DNA of 33,774 nucleotides from Candidatus Gastranaerophilales bacterium (GTDB taxonomy: Bacteria; Cyanobacteriota; Vampirovibrionia; Gastranaerophilales; Gastranaerophilaceae), in the NCBI GenBank assembly GCA_944323655.1, contig CALUTL010000017.1:1-33774 (forward strand). The letters are read 5' to 3'. The position numbers and the translations under genes are program-made. How positions within the stretch are numbered: the stretch's first letter is position 1; every line of letters starts with the position of its first letter. Positions 14,909 through 23,678 of the stretch are shown one piece after another. Below the pieces are notes generated by a model that was given only the letters and a program-made list of their open reading frames with translations, was not told the DNA's origin and searched no databases.

Positions 14909-15913
14909 ATGTTTCCGGAATGTCTTACACTAAGTAATATCTACATGATTATTGGATTTTTAATATCTATGTATTCATGCGTGTCTAATGACGTAATCCA
15001 AACTCTCGGAACTTATTTGACTTCCAGCAAAAAAATGCCGACCTGGATTATCTGGGCTTTCACAAGCGCAGTGCTTGTAATTACTATTTCTATGGGCTGG
15101 CTGGTTAATCACGGAGATATGGCCTTTGGCAGGTTAGAGAGAATCCCTTATCCCGAAACCTTTACGTTAATCCATGTACTTCCGCCGATTATACTTCTGT
15201 TCCTAACAAGATACGGTATCCCTGTATCAACTACATTTTTAATTCTTAGTATTTTTTCCGCTAACGATATGAGCGTTATCGGAATGATATTATCAAAATC
15301 TTTAATCGGATACGTTCTGGCGGCAATTGTATCTATATTAATTTACACAATTATTGCGCGTCCAGTTGAAAGGTATTTTTACTACACTGCAAACAAAAAA
15401 ATATCTAAATGGTGGATTGCAGCTAAATGGTTATCAACAGCTTTTCTTTGGTCACAATGGCTTATGCAGGATGCGGCAAATCTGTTCGTTTATCTTCCGA
15501 GAAAAGCTTCCTTTACACAACTTGTGCTTGTTATCGTCGCATTTTCTGCATTTATGTGGGTTGTTGCTTATAAGCGTGGCGGCGAAGTTCAAAAAATAGT
15601 TAAAATGAAAACTAATGTTCAAGACCCCAGATCCGCTACCATTATTGACTTAATTTACGCATTTTTGCTTTTATATTTCATTCAATTAAACAATGTTCCG
15701 ATGTCAACAACCTGGGTATTTATCGGGCTTTTGGCAGGAAGAGAAATCGCACTTTACCACAGATTGCGTTTTGAAAGCCCTAAAAAAATGTATAAACATA
15801 TTCTTAAAGATTTGTCAAAGGCCGCAATCGGGCTTGTTGTTTCGATTATAACCGTATTTTTACTTATAAAATTCGATGTTATAAAAAGTTTCTTTACCTC
15901 GCATTTTATGTAA
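14909..15913 (+). CDS. PiT-family phosphate transporter-like membrane protein
   Basis: A 334-residue integral membrane protein with about 9-10 hydrophobic segments. It shows the two inverted repeats of the PiT phosphate permease family in weakened form. The first is SNDVIQTLGTYLTS (canonical GANDVANAFGT), followed by YGIPVSTTFLI. The second is MQDAANLFVYLPR, followed by NNVPMSTTWVFIGLLAG (canonical NVPVSTTH). In the first repeat the key Asn-Asp pair is kept, while in the second it is Gln-Asp. GGAGG stands 4 nt before ATG 14909, which favours this start; an ATG at 14894 in the same frame is also possible. It is followed by mutL after 28 nt. Phosphate as substrate is inferred from the family. 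The changed second motif could mean another anion. Confidence 0.75.
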   Translation: MFPECLTLSNIYMIIGFLISMYSCVSNDVIQTLGTYLTSSKKMPTWIIWAFTSAVLVITISMGWLVNHGDMAFGRLERIPYPETFTLIHVLPPIILLFLTRYGIPVSTTFLILSIFSANDMSVIGMILSKSLIGYVLAAIVSILIYTIIARPVERYFYYTANKKISKWWIAAKWLSTAFLWSQWLMQDAANLFVYLPRKASFTQLVLVIVAFSAFMWVVAYKRGGEVQKIVKMKTNVQDPRSATIIDLIYAFLLLYFIQLNNVPMSTTWVFIGLLAGREIALYHRLRFESPKKMYKHILKDLSKAAIGLVVSIITVFLLIKFDVIKSFFTSHFM

Positions 15914-15941
15914 GATATAGAATTTTAAAGAGGGGCAAATT

Positions 15942-17729
15942 TTGGCAAGAATAAAACAGTTATCAAAGAATTTAATAAACCAGATTGCAGCGGGAGAAGT
16001 AATTGAGCGCCCTTCATCAGTTGTAAAGGAGCTTACTGAAAACTCAATAGATGCAGGAGCAAAAAAAATAAGTATCGAAATCACAAACGAATGCCGAAAC
16101 ATTAGAATTGCAGACAACGGCTGCGGAATTCATCCTGATGACATTTTGCTTGCATTTACAAAACACGCTACAAGCAAAATTCAAAACGATGAAGATTTAT
16201 ACAACATTCACACTCTGGGATTTAGAGGGGAAGCTTTAGCAAGTATAATTTCAATCTCAAAACTAACCTGCACAACAAGAACAGCGGATTTTGAAACCGG
16301 AACAAAGGTAAAATGCGAAAACTCCGAAGTTTCCCAAACCGAAACAGGCTGCGCCGTCGGAACAATTATGGAAATAAAAGACTTATTCTACAATATTCCG
16401 GCAAGATTAAAATTTCTAAAAAGCTCATCAACTGAATTTTCGTACATACAAGACCTTGTACAATCACTCGCACTTGCGCATCCGGAAGTATCGTTTGAGC
16501 TTAAGCGTGACGGAAAACAAATTCTTAAAACCGACGGACTCGGGGATTTAAAAAGAACAATAAAAGATTTATTTAACGGAGAAGTCGCACAGAATCTTAA
16601 AGAAGTTCTTAAAACAGACAAACTTTCAGGAATGAGAATTTCAGGATTTGTGAGCACACCTGATTTTACACGCTCCAGCAAGAAGAATTATTTTATGTTC
16701 ATAAACGGACGAGCAGTAAAATGCCCGATATTTCAGAAATCAATAGACACAGCTTACAAAAACCTTATCGCAAGCGGAAAATTCCCATTCATAGTTTTAA
16801 ATCTTGAAATTCCGGCGACAGACGTTGATGTAAATGTTCATCCGACTAAAAAAGAAGTCCGATACAAAAACACTAATATGGTATTCAATTTTGTTTGCAC
16901 TGCAATACAAGGCGGGCTTGCCAATTACACAGAAAAAGCCACTCAGCCTCAAAACGTTTCTTCAAAAAACACTAATTTCGAAAACTCCCCAGTCATAAGC
17001 TTTAACCAAGCTAAATTAGAAAGAAATGAAGATATTTATTTTGATAAACAAAATGACGACATGTATATTTCAAATAAAATGGCAGAGGAAATTTCAAGAG
17101 ATTTGGGATTTAACAGAACCCCCGAAATTACGCAATCAAAACTAATTTCGCCCCCGCCGCAAACAATTGCGGAACCGGAAGAAAATATTATCGGCCAATA
17201 TAAAAATACTTATATTTTGATTGAAAGAGAAGAAGGGCTTGAAATTGTCGACCAGCATATTGCAGAAGAAAGATACATTTACGAAAAGTTAAGATCCGAA
17301 AAAAATATTGTATCTCAATTACTTTTCGTGTCTGATGTTCTCACTGTAACGGCAGAAGAAACCGAAATTTTAAAAGAAAATATTGACAAATTTGAAAAGT
17401 TCGGATATGAGATAGAGTTCTTAAAAAACAACGAACTTATATTCCGCAAACTTCCGCAGTTAATAGCAAAAGCAAATCCTAAAGAGATTTTATCGGACAT
17501 TTTGGAAAACATTGAAGGAAATATTGACGGATTGGAAGAAAAAATTCTTATCACAACCTCGTGCAAAGCCTCTGTTAAAGCAGGTCAAAAGCTTTCACTG
17601 TGGCAGATGCAGGAAATTATCAAACGCTGGCGAACAACGGAAATGCCATATACTTGCCCGCACGGACGACCGATTTCAAAAATTCTTCCGCACAAGCAAA
17701 TTGCCTCTTTTTTCCAACGCCAAGCTTAA
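15942..17729 (+). CDS. mutL: DNA mismatch repair protein MutL (endonuclease type)
   Basis: Links MutS mismatch recognition to strand cleavage. The 595-residue protein has the N-terminal GHL ATPase: LINQIAAGEVIERPSSVVKE, DAGAKKISIE, DNGCGI and GFRGEALASI. The C-terminal domain carries DQHIAEER at residues 437-444 (canonical DQHAxxE), SCKASVKAGQ and CPHGRP (from residue 572). These together mark the latent metal-dependent endonuclease, replacing a MutH. The start is TTG 15942, with AGAGGGG upstream and the family-typical MARIKQLS N-terminus; no better ATG is available. It is co-oriented with the PiT-like gene before it. MutS is not in the window. Confidence 0.97.
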   Translation: MARIKQLSKNLINQIAAGEVIERPSSVVKELTENSIDAGAKKISIEITNECRNIRIADNGCGIHPDDILLAFTKHATSKIQNDEDLYNIHTLGFRGEALASIISISKLTCTTRTADFETGTKVKCENSEVSQTETGCAVGTIMEIKDLFYNIPARLKFLKSSSTEFSYIQDLVQSLALAHPEVSFELKRDGKQILKTDGLGDLKRTIKDLFNGEVAQNLKEVLKTDKLSGMRISGFVSTPDFTRSSKKNYFMFINGRAVKCPIFQKSIDTAYKNLIASGKFPFIVLNLEIPATDVDVNVHPTKKEVRYKNTNMVFNFVCTAIQGGLANYTEKATQPQNVSSKNTNFENSPVISFNQAKLERNEDIYFDKQNDDMYISNKMAEEISRDLGFNRTPEITQSKLISPPPQTIAEPEENIIGQYKNTYILIEREEGLEIVDQHIAEERYIYEKLRSEKNIVSQLLFVSDVLTVTAEETEILKENIDKFEKFGYEIEFLKNNELIFRKLPQLIAKANPKEILSDILENIEGNIDGLEEKILITTSCKASVKAGQKLSLWQMQEIIKRWRTTEMPYTCPHGRPISKILPHKQIASFFQRQA

Positions 17730-17741
17730 ATTTACGGGATT

Positions 17742-19082
17742 TTAATTATCAACAATTATATCTTGCGACTCCGGATTTGGTGCTTGTTTTTGCTGACGCT
17801 TGATAATTGAATCTATATTATTGAAATCTTCTTCTTGTGCAAAAACATTTTTATTTTCATTATCTTCCGAGTTTTCCGGAGGAGCCGGTATTTCTTCTCC
17901 TTCCGGAGTAACATCTGCGGGAGGAGAAGTTTCCTCGTTTTTAGGCTCTTGACTTACAGCCTCACTTGCATTTTCAGAAACAACAAGCGAAATATTTCTA
18001 CTGCCTGACTCAACATCATCTGTCATATTGTTCATTATTTTTGAAACTTCTTTTATGGACTTATCTGCACTATATGCCGTATTTTGCAAGTGCCCTGACT
18101 GCTGAATTGCCGCAACTGAAAGGTTTTTACCTATTGCATTTGATTTAATTAAATCAACAATTCCGACAGCTCCAGTGTATACGTGAGAGTAATTCGTACT
18201 GGCACTGCTTTTTGGCGAAGACTCATACTCTGCTATTAACGAACCCGTAAAAGATGTATCATTTGCATAATCCTGCGCAATTTTTGCTTCTTTTGATGTC
18301 GCTTGCATTAGTTTTGAAATCTCATCAAAATCTGACATGTAATTTGCAATCTGAACAGTCGAATTATTAACAATATTACTCATTAAAAGCCCAAGTTCAC
18401 CGTATTTTGCCTGTTCATCTGCGGATAAAGTTTCTCCCGCTTTAACTTTATTATCAATAGCTTGCCATTGGTTCATCATATTCTGAACTTCTTTAAGTGC
18501 GTTATTTTGAACAGCTAAAGCATCATCCGAAGCTGTATTAAGCTGGGTAGAATATTGCTCAAAATTCTTTTCTGCTTCTTGTAAAACAGCTTCCTGCAAA
18601 ATAACTTTCTTAGTAAAAACTTTTGCAATGTTCGTAAGCCCCGTATTACCGGCTTCCCCAACATCACTTTTCGTACTGTCGGTATCATTTACATCGTTTG
18701 CATCCCCGCTTTCAATTTCATAGTCAACTACGTTTGAAGCCTGCATTGAATGCGCCCACTTTAATACTTCATCCGGAATCTGAACACCGTTATCATCCAT
18801 CTGAAGAATTTCTTCGTAAGTAAACTGACTCCATTCTCCATCTCCGTGGATGCCCAGATTCTTATTAATTCCTTCTATAAATTGACGATAAACGCGCTCA
18901 TTTCGCTGGTCAAATAATGACTTTGCATAATTATACAAATCTTCATCTGACCAACCCGCAAAATCTGGGTTTTGCTTTAAGTCTTCAACTCTATCTTCAA
19001 CAGTATAAGAGTTCCCACTGTTTATTGTTTTGTAATATGAAGCTTCCATTAGCCTTTTTTTTAGTGCATCAATACTTGACAT
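17742..19082 (-). CDS. Large acidic protein of unknown function
   Basis: A 446-residue soluble protein without signal peptide or membrane segments. The N-terminus reads MSSIDALKKRLMEAS. A helical stretch follows with DFAGWSDEDLYNYAKSLF and GEWSQFTYEEILQMDD. A long Gln/Asn/Ala-rich middle (about residues 160-340) is probably coiled coil or helical bundle. The last about 90 residues are a Pro/Glu/Ser-rich tail (SPPADVTPEGEEIPAPPE) that looks disordered. It has no cysteine. I recognise no family. It is convergent with mutL (12-nt gap between stops) and has its own transcription, since trxA upstream ends in a strong terminator. A virulence- or structure-like role cannot be supported. The absence of close motifs is the finding. 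Confidence 0.75.
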   Translation of the reverse strand: MSSIDALKKRLMEASYYKTINSGNSYTVEDRVEDLKQNPDFAGWSDEDLYNYAKSLFDQRNERVYRQFIEGINKNLGIHGDGEWSQFTYEEILQMDDNGVQIPDEVLKWAHSMQASNVVDYEIESGDANDVNDTDSTKSDVGEAGNTGLTNIAKVFTKKVILQEAVLQEAEKNFEQYSTQLNTASDDALAVQNNALKEVQNMMNQWQAIDNKVKAGETLSADEQAKYGELGLLMSNIVNNSTVQIANYMSDFDEISKLMQATSKEAKIAQDYANDTSFTGSLIAEYESSPKSSASTNYSHVYTGAVGIVDLIKSNAIGKNLSVAAIQQSGHLQNTAYSADKSIKEVSKIMNNMTDDVESGSRNISLVVSENASEAVSQEPKNEETSPPADVTPEGEEIPAPPENSEDNENKNVFAQEEDFNNIDSIIKRQQKQAPNPESQDIIVDN

Positions 19083-19183
19083 AAATGCGCGCCTTTCTTA
19101 TTTTTATACTTTGTTTAATTGACGGCACAACCTCAAAAAATCTTTAAGTGAAATTTTTGCTTTTTATACTCTAAACAACCGAA

Positions 19184-19227
19184 AAAGCCGAATTTACAAA
19201 GGTTTTAAGCTTTACAAATCCGGCTTT
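19184..19227 (-). terminator. Terminator of trxA
   Basis: On the minus strand a stem of about 18 bp (19227-19210 with 19201-19184, three G-T wobbles) has an 8-nt loop and is followed by TTTTT. It lies 26 nt after the trxA stop at 19253. Confidence 0.8.
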
Positions 19228-19252
19228 ATAAAATTTTACAATTATAAAAATC

Positions 19253-19576
19253 TTATAAATGTTTTTCAATATTTGATATAATTGAAGATTTCGGCATCAA
19301 ACCAACCAATCTTTCAACAGCTTTGCCGTTTTTAAATACCAAAAGGCTCGGCAACCCGCTGATTGAATAGGTTGTAGCCGTTTCAAGATTGTCATCAGTG
19401 TTCATTTTTACAAATTTTACCTTACCTTCAAATTCAGATGCAATTTCATCCAAAACAGGCCCTAATTTTCTGCAAGGCCCGCACCATGGTGCCCAAAAAT
19501 CTACAACTACAGGTGTTTCTGAATTCAAAACTTCTGATTCAAACACCGAATCATTAATATCAACTGCATTAGACAT
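19253..19576 (-). CDS. trxA: Thioredoxin
   Basis: Reduces disulfides in cytoplasmic proteins through a Cys pair. Starting at ATG 19576 the product is 107 residues, the usual thioredoxin length. The active site is VDFWAPWCGPCRKLGPVLDE with C32 and C35, and the cis-Pro loop is ISGLPSLLVFKNG. The choice of start is decided by AAAGGAGAT directly upstream; an extension to 19615 would add 13 unsupported residues (MFCKSINNLKEIC). It is monocistronic, with a strong terminator. It is divergent from the DnaQ-type gene. Confidence 0.97.
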   Translation of the reverse strand: MSNAVDINDSVFESEVLNSETPVVVDFWAPWCGPCRKLGPVLDEIASEFEGKVKFVKMNTDDNLETATTYSISGLPSLLVFKNGKAVERLVGLMPKSSIISNIEKHL

Positions 19577-19675
19577 ACATATCTCCTTTAAGTTATTTAT
19601 ACTTTTACAAAACACATTCTATCACAGAATTTTTTTTTATGCTATTATCTTAATAGAATTCCACAGGATGAAAAA

Positions 19676-20593
19676 ATGGTTAGAAAAAAAACAATAGAAA
19701 TCGTTCTTGATACAGAAACAACAGGGCTTGATTATACAAAAGAGAGAATGGTCGAATTTGCGGCTGTAAGACTTGAAAACGGCAAAATAAAAGACGAATT
19801 TCAAACTCTAATTAACCCGCAGCAGCACATCAGAAAGTCAAGTATAGCAATTCACGGAATTACACCGGATATGGTGGTTGATGCCCCGACAGAAGCAGAA
19901 ATAATGCCAAAAATTTTGGAATTTATCGGGGATTATCCGATTGTTGCACACAATGCTATTTTTGACTACACATTTTTGAATGAAGCAAGCTTGAGAACTA
20001 CGGGAGAAGAGCTTAAAAACGCCCGTATAGATAGCCAGCAGATGTTTAAAGAAGTTTATCCGGATCTTGATTCTCACGGTCTGGAGGCTTTAACGAAAAA
20101 ATTCAATGTTGATCTTACAAACCACCACAGGGCCATGGCTGATACAATGGGATTAGCGCTTGCTTATCCGAAATTAAAAAAACTTTATCTTCAAAAATAT
20201 GATTGGGAAGTTAAGCAGCTTGATAATGTGGAATATCTTTTTGAAAGATTTTTAAGAATTCAAAACACCATAAACACACTGCAATCCGAACTTCAGGATT
20301 TAAAATCGGTATTCAAGCTTTATTTTGAGCAGGGCGGAGTGCCTATACGCTCGCAAACCGGAGAAACTTTGGTTTACAACTCAAAGCAATCTTTCGGATA
20401 CGATATTCATCAGATAAAAGAGGTTTTGGAAGAGGTTGGCGCATTTGATAAGGCCGTAAAACTAAACACAGGATTTGTTGACAGGCTTGTCGGCGGGTGC
20501 AGTCTGGATGAAGAAAAACGGGAAATTCTAAAAGAAGCCCGTCAGGAGCTTACAGAAACCCGTAACATTCAAATTATAAAAGCAGGAAAATAG
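19676..20593 (+). CDS. DnaQ-family 3'-5' exonuclease (DNA polymerase III epsilon-like)
   Basis: A 305-residue DEDDh exonuclease: ExoI LDTETTGLDY (D12, E14), ExoII AHNAIFDYTFLN and ExoIII HHRAMADTMGLA (His-x5-Asp type). The nuclease domain ends near residue 175. The remaining about 130 residues are helical without a recognised domain; they do not look like UvrC-type GIY-YIG or helicase. Fidelity or DNA repair are both possible; it may be the epsilon-like proofreader or a stand-alone relative. AGGAT before ATG 19676 is a weak ribosome site. The transporter gene starts 6 nt after its stop, so the pair is co-transcribed. Confidence 0.85.
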   Translation: MVRKKTIEIVLDTETTGLDYTKERMVEFAAVRLENGKIKDEFQTLINPQQHIRKSSIAIHGITPDMVVDAPTEAEIMPKILEFIGDYPIVAHNAIFDYTFLNEASLRTTGEELKNARIDSQQMFKEVYPDLDSHGLEALTKKFNVDLTNHHRAMADTMGLALAYPKLKKLYLQKYDWEVKQLDNVEYLFERFLRIQNTINTLQSELQDLKSVFKLYFEQGGVPIRSQTGETLVYNSKQSFGYDIHQIKEVLEEVGAFDKAVKLNTGFVDRLVGGCSLDEEKREILKEARQELTETRNIQIIKAGK

Positions 20594-20599
20594 AAAATT

Positions 20600-21994
20600 A
20601 TGATTAAGAAACTGGCTGGATTTTTTAATGAACCTCCCACAAAAGAGGTTATTCAGGATACTGAAACAGTAAAAACGATGTATGAAGAATGGAGATGGCG
20701 TATTTTTTATGCTTGTTTTATTGGATACACAGTATTTTATCTTTGCAAAAAGAATATAGCCGTAGCACTTCCGGGATTAAGTGCGGAGTACGGGTATACG
20801 AACACAGAACTCGGATTATTAGGAAGTTCTTTATACCTGACATACGGTATAGGGAAATTTGTAAACGGAGTAATAGCTGACAGAGCAGACGTTAGGAAAT
20901 TTTTACCAACGGCACTAATCATGACCGCACTTGCAAACATATGTTTTGGTTTATCAGCGGTATTCATTACACCTGGAGAAGCGACATTTTTTGGACTTCC
21001 ATCAAGCACCATTTTATTATGGATGTTTGTATTTTTCTGGGGTGCAAGCGGATGGTTTCAATCAGCAGGATTTCCGGCAGTAGCCAAAAGTCTTACTTAC
21101 TGGTATTCCAATTCTGAAAGAGGAACAAAGTGGTCTTTATGGTCTTGCTCACATCAAGTTGGAACTTTTTTAAGTGTAGTTGTGTCAGGATTTTTGGCAA
21201 CTAGTTTTGGATGGAAAATGGCATTCTTCGTACCCGGAACACTTGCCATAATCGCTGCGATCTGGTTATTCGACAGGCTGCGTGATCGCCCGCAATCACT
21301 TGGATTACCTGATATAGAAACTTACAACAATGAACCTTCTGCCCAAAAATCGACTTCAGATGATGACACTAGAACTTATGTTGAAATTTTTAAACAAAAC
21401 ATTCTTTTTAATAAAACAATATGGCTTCTAGCGATTGCATACATATTTGTATACATAATAAGATTTGGTGCTGAAGATTGGATTATCAAATACTTAAACG
21501 AAGTTAAAGGGGATTCACTTGATCTTGCAGCGATGAAGTTAGGTTCGTTTCCCCTTCTCGGAATTGCTGGAACAATATGCGCAGGAGTTATTTCAGACAA
21601 AATTTTTAAAGGCCAAAGAGCTCCTGTTAATTTAATTTATCTTTTAGGGGTTGTGTTAAGCCTTGTTTTATTAAAATTTAATACAATAAGCAATTTAGAT
21701 TTTGTTTTAATCGGGCTTTTAGGGGCATTCACCTATGGGCCGCAAATGATGATAGGCGGTCTTTGCGCGGTAGAATCAAGCTCTAAAAAAGTAGCTTCCG
21801 CCGCAACAGGCTTTACAGGAACCTTCGGTTACGTAGGCGCAGTACTTTCTTCCGGCGGAACAGGATTTTTAGTTGATAGATTTGGCTGGAACGGCGCTAT
21901 AGGATTTTGGCTGGTATCAACATTGATCTGCATTATAATCTGCACAATTCTGCTGATTTACGAAGAAAAAAAGAAAAGAAATTGTAAGGATTAA
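20600..21994 (+). CDS. Organophosphate:phosphate antiporter family transporter (UhpC/GlpT-like)
   Basis: A 464-residue major facilitator protein with twelve membrane helices. The N-terminal YEEWRWRIFYACFIGYTVFY and CKKN sequence, the GLLGSSLYLTYGIGKFVNGV motif and DRLRDRPQSLGLPDIETYNN linking the two halves are of the UhpC/GlpT/UhpT group. These proteins exchange sugar-phosphates or glycerol-3-phosphate for phosphate, or (UhpC) sense glucose-6-phosphate. The C-terminal half holds TGFTGTFGYVGAVLSSGGTG. It is directly behind the exonuclease gene (6-nt gap). No uhpAB two-component genes are adjacent, so transport is more likely than sensing. The substrate is not determined. Confidence 0.88.
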   Translation: MIKKLAGFFNEPPTKEVIQDTETVKTMYEEWRWRIFYACFIGYTVFYLCKKNIAVALPGLSAEYGYTNTELGLLGSSLYLTYGIGKFVNGVIADRADVRKFLPTALIMTALANICFGLSAVFITPGEATFFGLPSSTILLWMFVFFWGASGWFQSAGFPAVAKSLTYWYSNSERGTKWSLWSCSHQVGTFLSVVVSGFLATSFGWKMAFFVPGTLAIIAAIWLFDRLRDRPQSLGLPDIETYNNEPSAQKSTSDDDTRTYVEIFKQNILFNKTIWLLAIAYIFVYIIRFGAEDWIIKYLNEVKGDSLDLAAMKLGSFPLLGIAGTICAGVISDKIFKGQRAPVNLIYLLGVVLSLVLLKFNTISNLDFVLIGLLGAFTYGPQMMIGGLCAVESSSKKVASAATGFTGTFGYVGAVLSSGGTGFLVDRFGWNGAIGFWLVSTLICIIICTILLIYEEKKKRNCKD

Positions 21995-22464
21995 TCAGGC
22001 AAATTGCAAACATCAACCCAATCAAGGCTGTTTGAGTATTCAAACAATTTTTCGGGTGTAAGTTCTATTGCGGAATTTGAGCTTCCGCATGCCGGAAAAA
22101 CCGTTTTAAATCGCCTCATAGAAACATCACAAAAAACTTTAACGTTTTCTTTTTCAACGGCAAACGGGCAAACTCCGCCGATTTTATGGCCTGTATATTC
22201 TTCGACCTGTTCAGCGTTAAGCATTTTGGCTTTTAATCCGAATTTGTTTTTGAATTTTTTGTTATCAATTCTTGCATCCCCTGCGGCACAAACTAAAATA
22301 CAGCCGTCTTCCGTTTTAAAAGAAAGTGTTTTACAAATTCTTGGCTCCTGCGTATTAAGCGCCTTTGCCGCTAATTCTACCGTCGCACTTGAGGCAGAAA
22401 ATTCCAAAATTTCATTTTCTAACCCGAATTTTTCAAAATATTTTCTTACTTTTTCTATTGACAT
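21991..22464 (-). CDS. ybaK: YbaK/EbsC-family aminoacyl-tRNA deacylase
   Basis: A 157-residue trans-editing protein that clears mischarged tRNA (Cys-tRNA(Pro) or Ala-tRNA(Pro) type) by hydrolysis. It has the family fold with SASSATVELAAKALN, the conserved Lys of RICKTLSFK (about residue 45), GHKIGGVCPFA and FPACGSSNSAIELTPEKLF. The symbol follows the family; YbaK and ProX members look alike and cannot be separated here. It is convergent with the transporter and shares 4 nt with its stop. The upstream histidine kinase gene ends 10 nt before its start on the same strand, so the two may share a transcript. Confidence 0.88.
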   Translation of the reverse strand: MSIEKVRKYFEKFGLENEILEFSASSATVELAAKALNTQEPRICKTLSFKTEDGCILVCAAGDARIDNKKFKNKFGLKAKMLNAEQVEEYTGHKIGGVCPFAVEKENVKVFCDVSMRRFKTVFPACGSSNSAIELTPEKLFEYSNSLDWVDVCNLPD

Positions 22465-22473
22465 AATTCCCCT

Positions 22474-23664
22474 CTAAAATTCAATATAAGACGTATCAGC
22501 GCACCCCTGCTGCGGCAGGCTGAACCAAAATGTACTTCCGTTATTCAAGCGGGATTTGAACCCGATATTCCCTTTATGAGCATCCGTAATAACTTTACAC
22601 AAGGCAAGCCCGACACCTGAACCCTGCTGGCGTTTTAGCTTGTTGCGATTAACTTGAGAAAAGAAATTAAAAATTTTGTCGTAATCCTTCTTTCTTATCC
22701 CATCTCCGGAATCCTTAATCTCAAATATGTAATTTTTATTTTCGTCAACATAAGTCACAACAACAATTTTCCCGCCGATTTTGTTAAATTTCAAGGCATT
22801 TGAAATCAGGTTAAATATCAACTGCTTAAACCGTTTTAAATCCGCTGTTATTTCTACATCCATTAATGTATAGCTGAAATTTATATTTTTTTCCTTTATA
22901 ACCTCATCAAAGCTGTAAATAATATCTTTAATGACATCCTTCGGGCGGAAAGTTTCATATTTTAACTCAAGTTGTTTATACTCCGATCTTGCCATATCAA
23001 GTATGTCCTGAATTAAACTCAATAAAAATTTTGAACTTTTAGAAATATTATCTATATATTTATAACTTTTTGTTCCTTCAAGTTCACTTTTAAGCATATC
23101 TGAAAACCCGATAATAGAATTAAGCGGGGTTTTGTATTCGTGAGAAATACTTGCCAAAAATTGCACTTTTTCCTGATTTGTTCGCTTTAATTCATCGTTC
23201 AATGAAATTATTTCTATTCTGGAATTTACAGCCTCCATAAGAGATTCAACAACTAATGCGTTATGCTTTTTAAAATTACGATTTTTGTTTACTAATGCAA
23301 CAAAGCCTAAAACCGTATTCTTGTAATAAATAGGCTCGATTATAACCTGATCTTTGGAAATTGAATTAAGGTATTCAATTATGTCTTCATTTTCAAAATT
23401 GTTAGTAAGCATATCGACACCGACTTTTGAAATCTGTTCTATTGCATGGACTAACCTGCTGCTTTTCTTTTTTCCTTGAGCATAAGCGTAAGTTTTTATT
23501 TCAATCGTATTTGTAACACTGCTCAAAAGACAAAAACAGGAAGCTTCTGCACTTGTAAGCTCCAAAAATTCAAAAGCCGTAAACTTTGCAAGCTCTTTTG
23601 ATGTAGAAATCGTGTTTATTTTCTTTAAAAATTTACAAATATTTTTTTCTAATAAAATATTCAT
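22474..23664 (-). CDS. Soluble sensor histidine kinase, orphan
   Basis: A 396-residue two-component kinase. Residues about 10-165 look like a GAF-type sensory domain (FLELTSAEASCFCLL, VLGFVALVNKN). The HisKA domain follows, with H-box LASISHEYKTPLNSIIGFSD around residue 200. The HATPase domain has N-box QLIFNLISNALKFN, G1 DSGDGI, F-box FNFFSQ and G2 GSGVGLALCKVI. There are no membrane segments, so the signal is likely internal. No receiver domain or response regulator lies next to it. I start at ATG 23664 because an upstream extension would overlap the gmk start. It is divergent from gmk with only 14 nt between the two ATGs. Confidence 0.92.
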   Translation of the reverse strand: MNILLEKNICKFLKKINTISTSKELAKFTAFEFLELTSAEASCFCLLSSVTNTIEIKTYAYAQGKKKSSRLVHAIEQISKVGVDMLTNNFENEDIIEYLNSISKDQVIIEPIYYKNTVLGFVALVNKNRNFKKHNALVVESLMEAVNSRIEIISLNDELKRTNQEKVQFLASISHEYKTPLNSIIGFSDMLKSELEGTKSYKYIDNISKSSKFLLSLIQDILDMARSEYKQLELKYETFRPKDVIKDIIYSFDEVIKEKNINFSYTLMDVEITADLKRFKQLIFNLISNALKFNKIGGKIVVVTYVDENKNYIFEIKDSGDGIRKKDYDKIFNFFSQVNRNKLKRQQGSGVGLALCKVITDAHKGNIGFKSRLNNGSTFWFSLPQQGCADTSYIEF

Positions 23665-23666
23665 TG

Positions 23667-23672
23667 TATAAT
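23667..23672 (+). promoter_or_regulatory. -10 box of a probably leaderless gmk transcript
   Basis: A perfect TATAAT ends 6 nt before the gmk ATG at 23679, so the predicted transcription start falls on or next to the start codon. No strong -35 is seen (TTTTTC at the expected place). There is no ribosome site before the ATG. Confidence 0.45.
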
Positions 23673-23678
23673 TGTAAT

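Noticed and set aside
22004..22477. Long plus-strand reading frame opposite the ybaK-type gene
   Set aside because: It is the antisense of a gene whose protein has clear family motifs and is probably a by-product of codon use.
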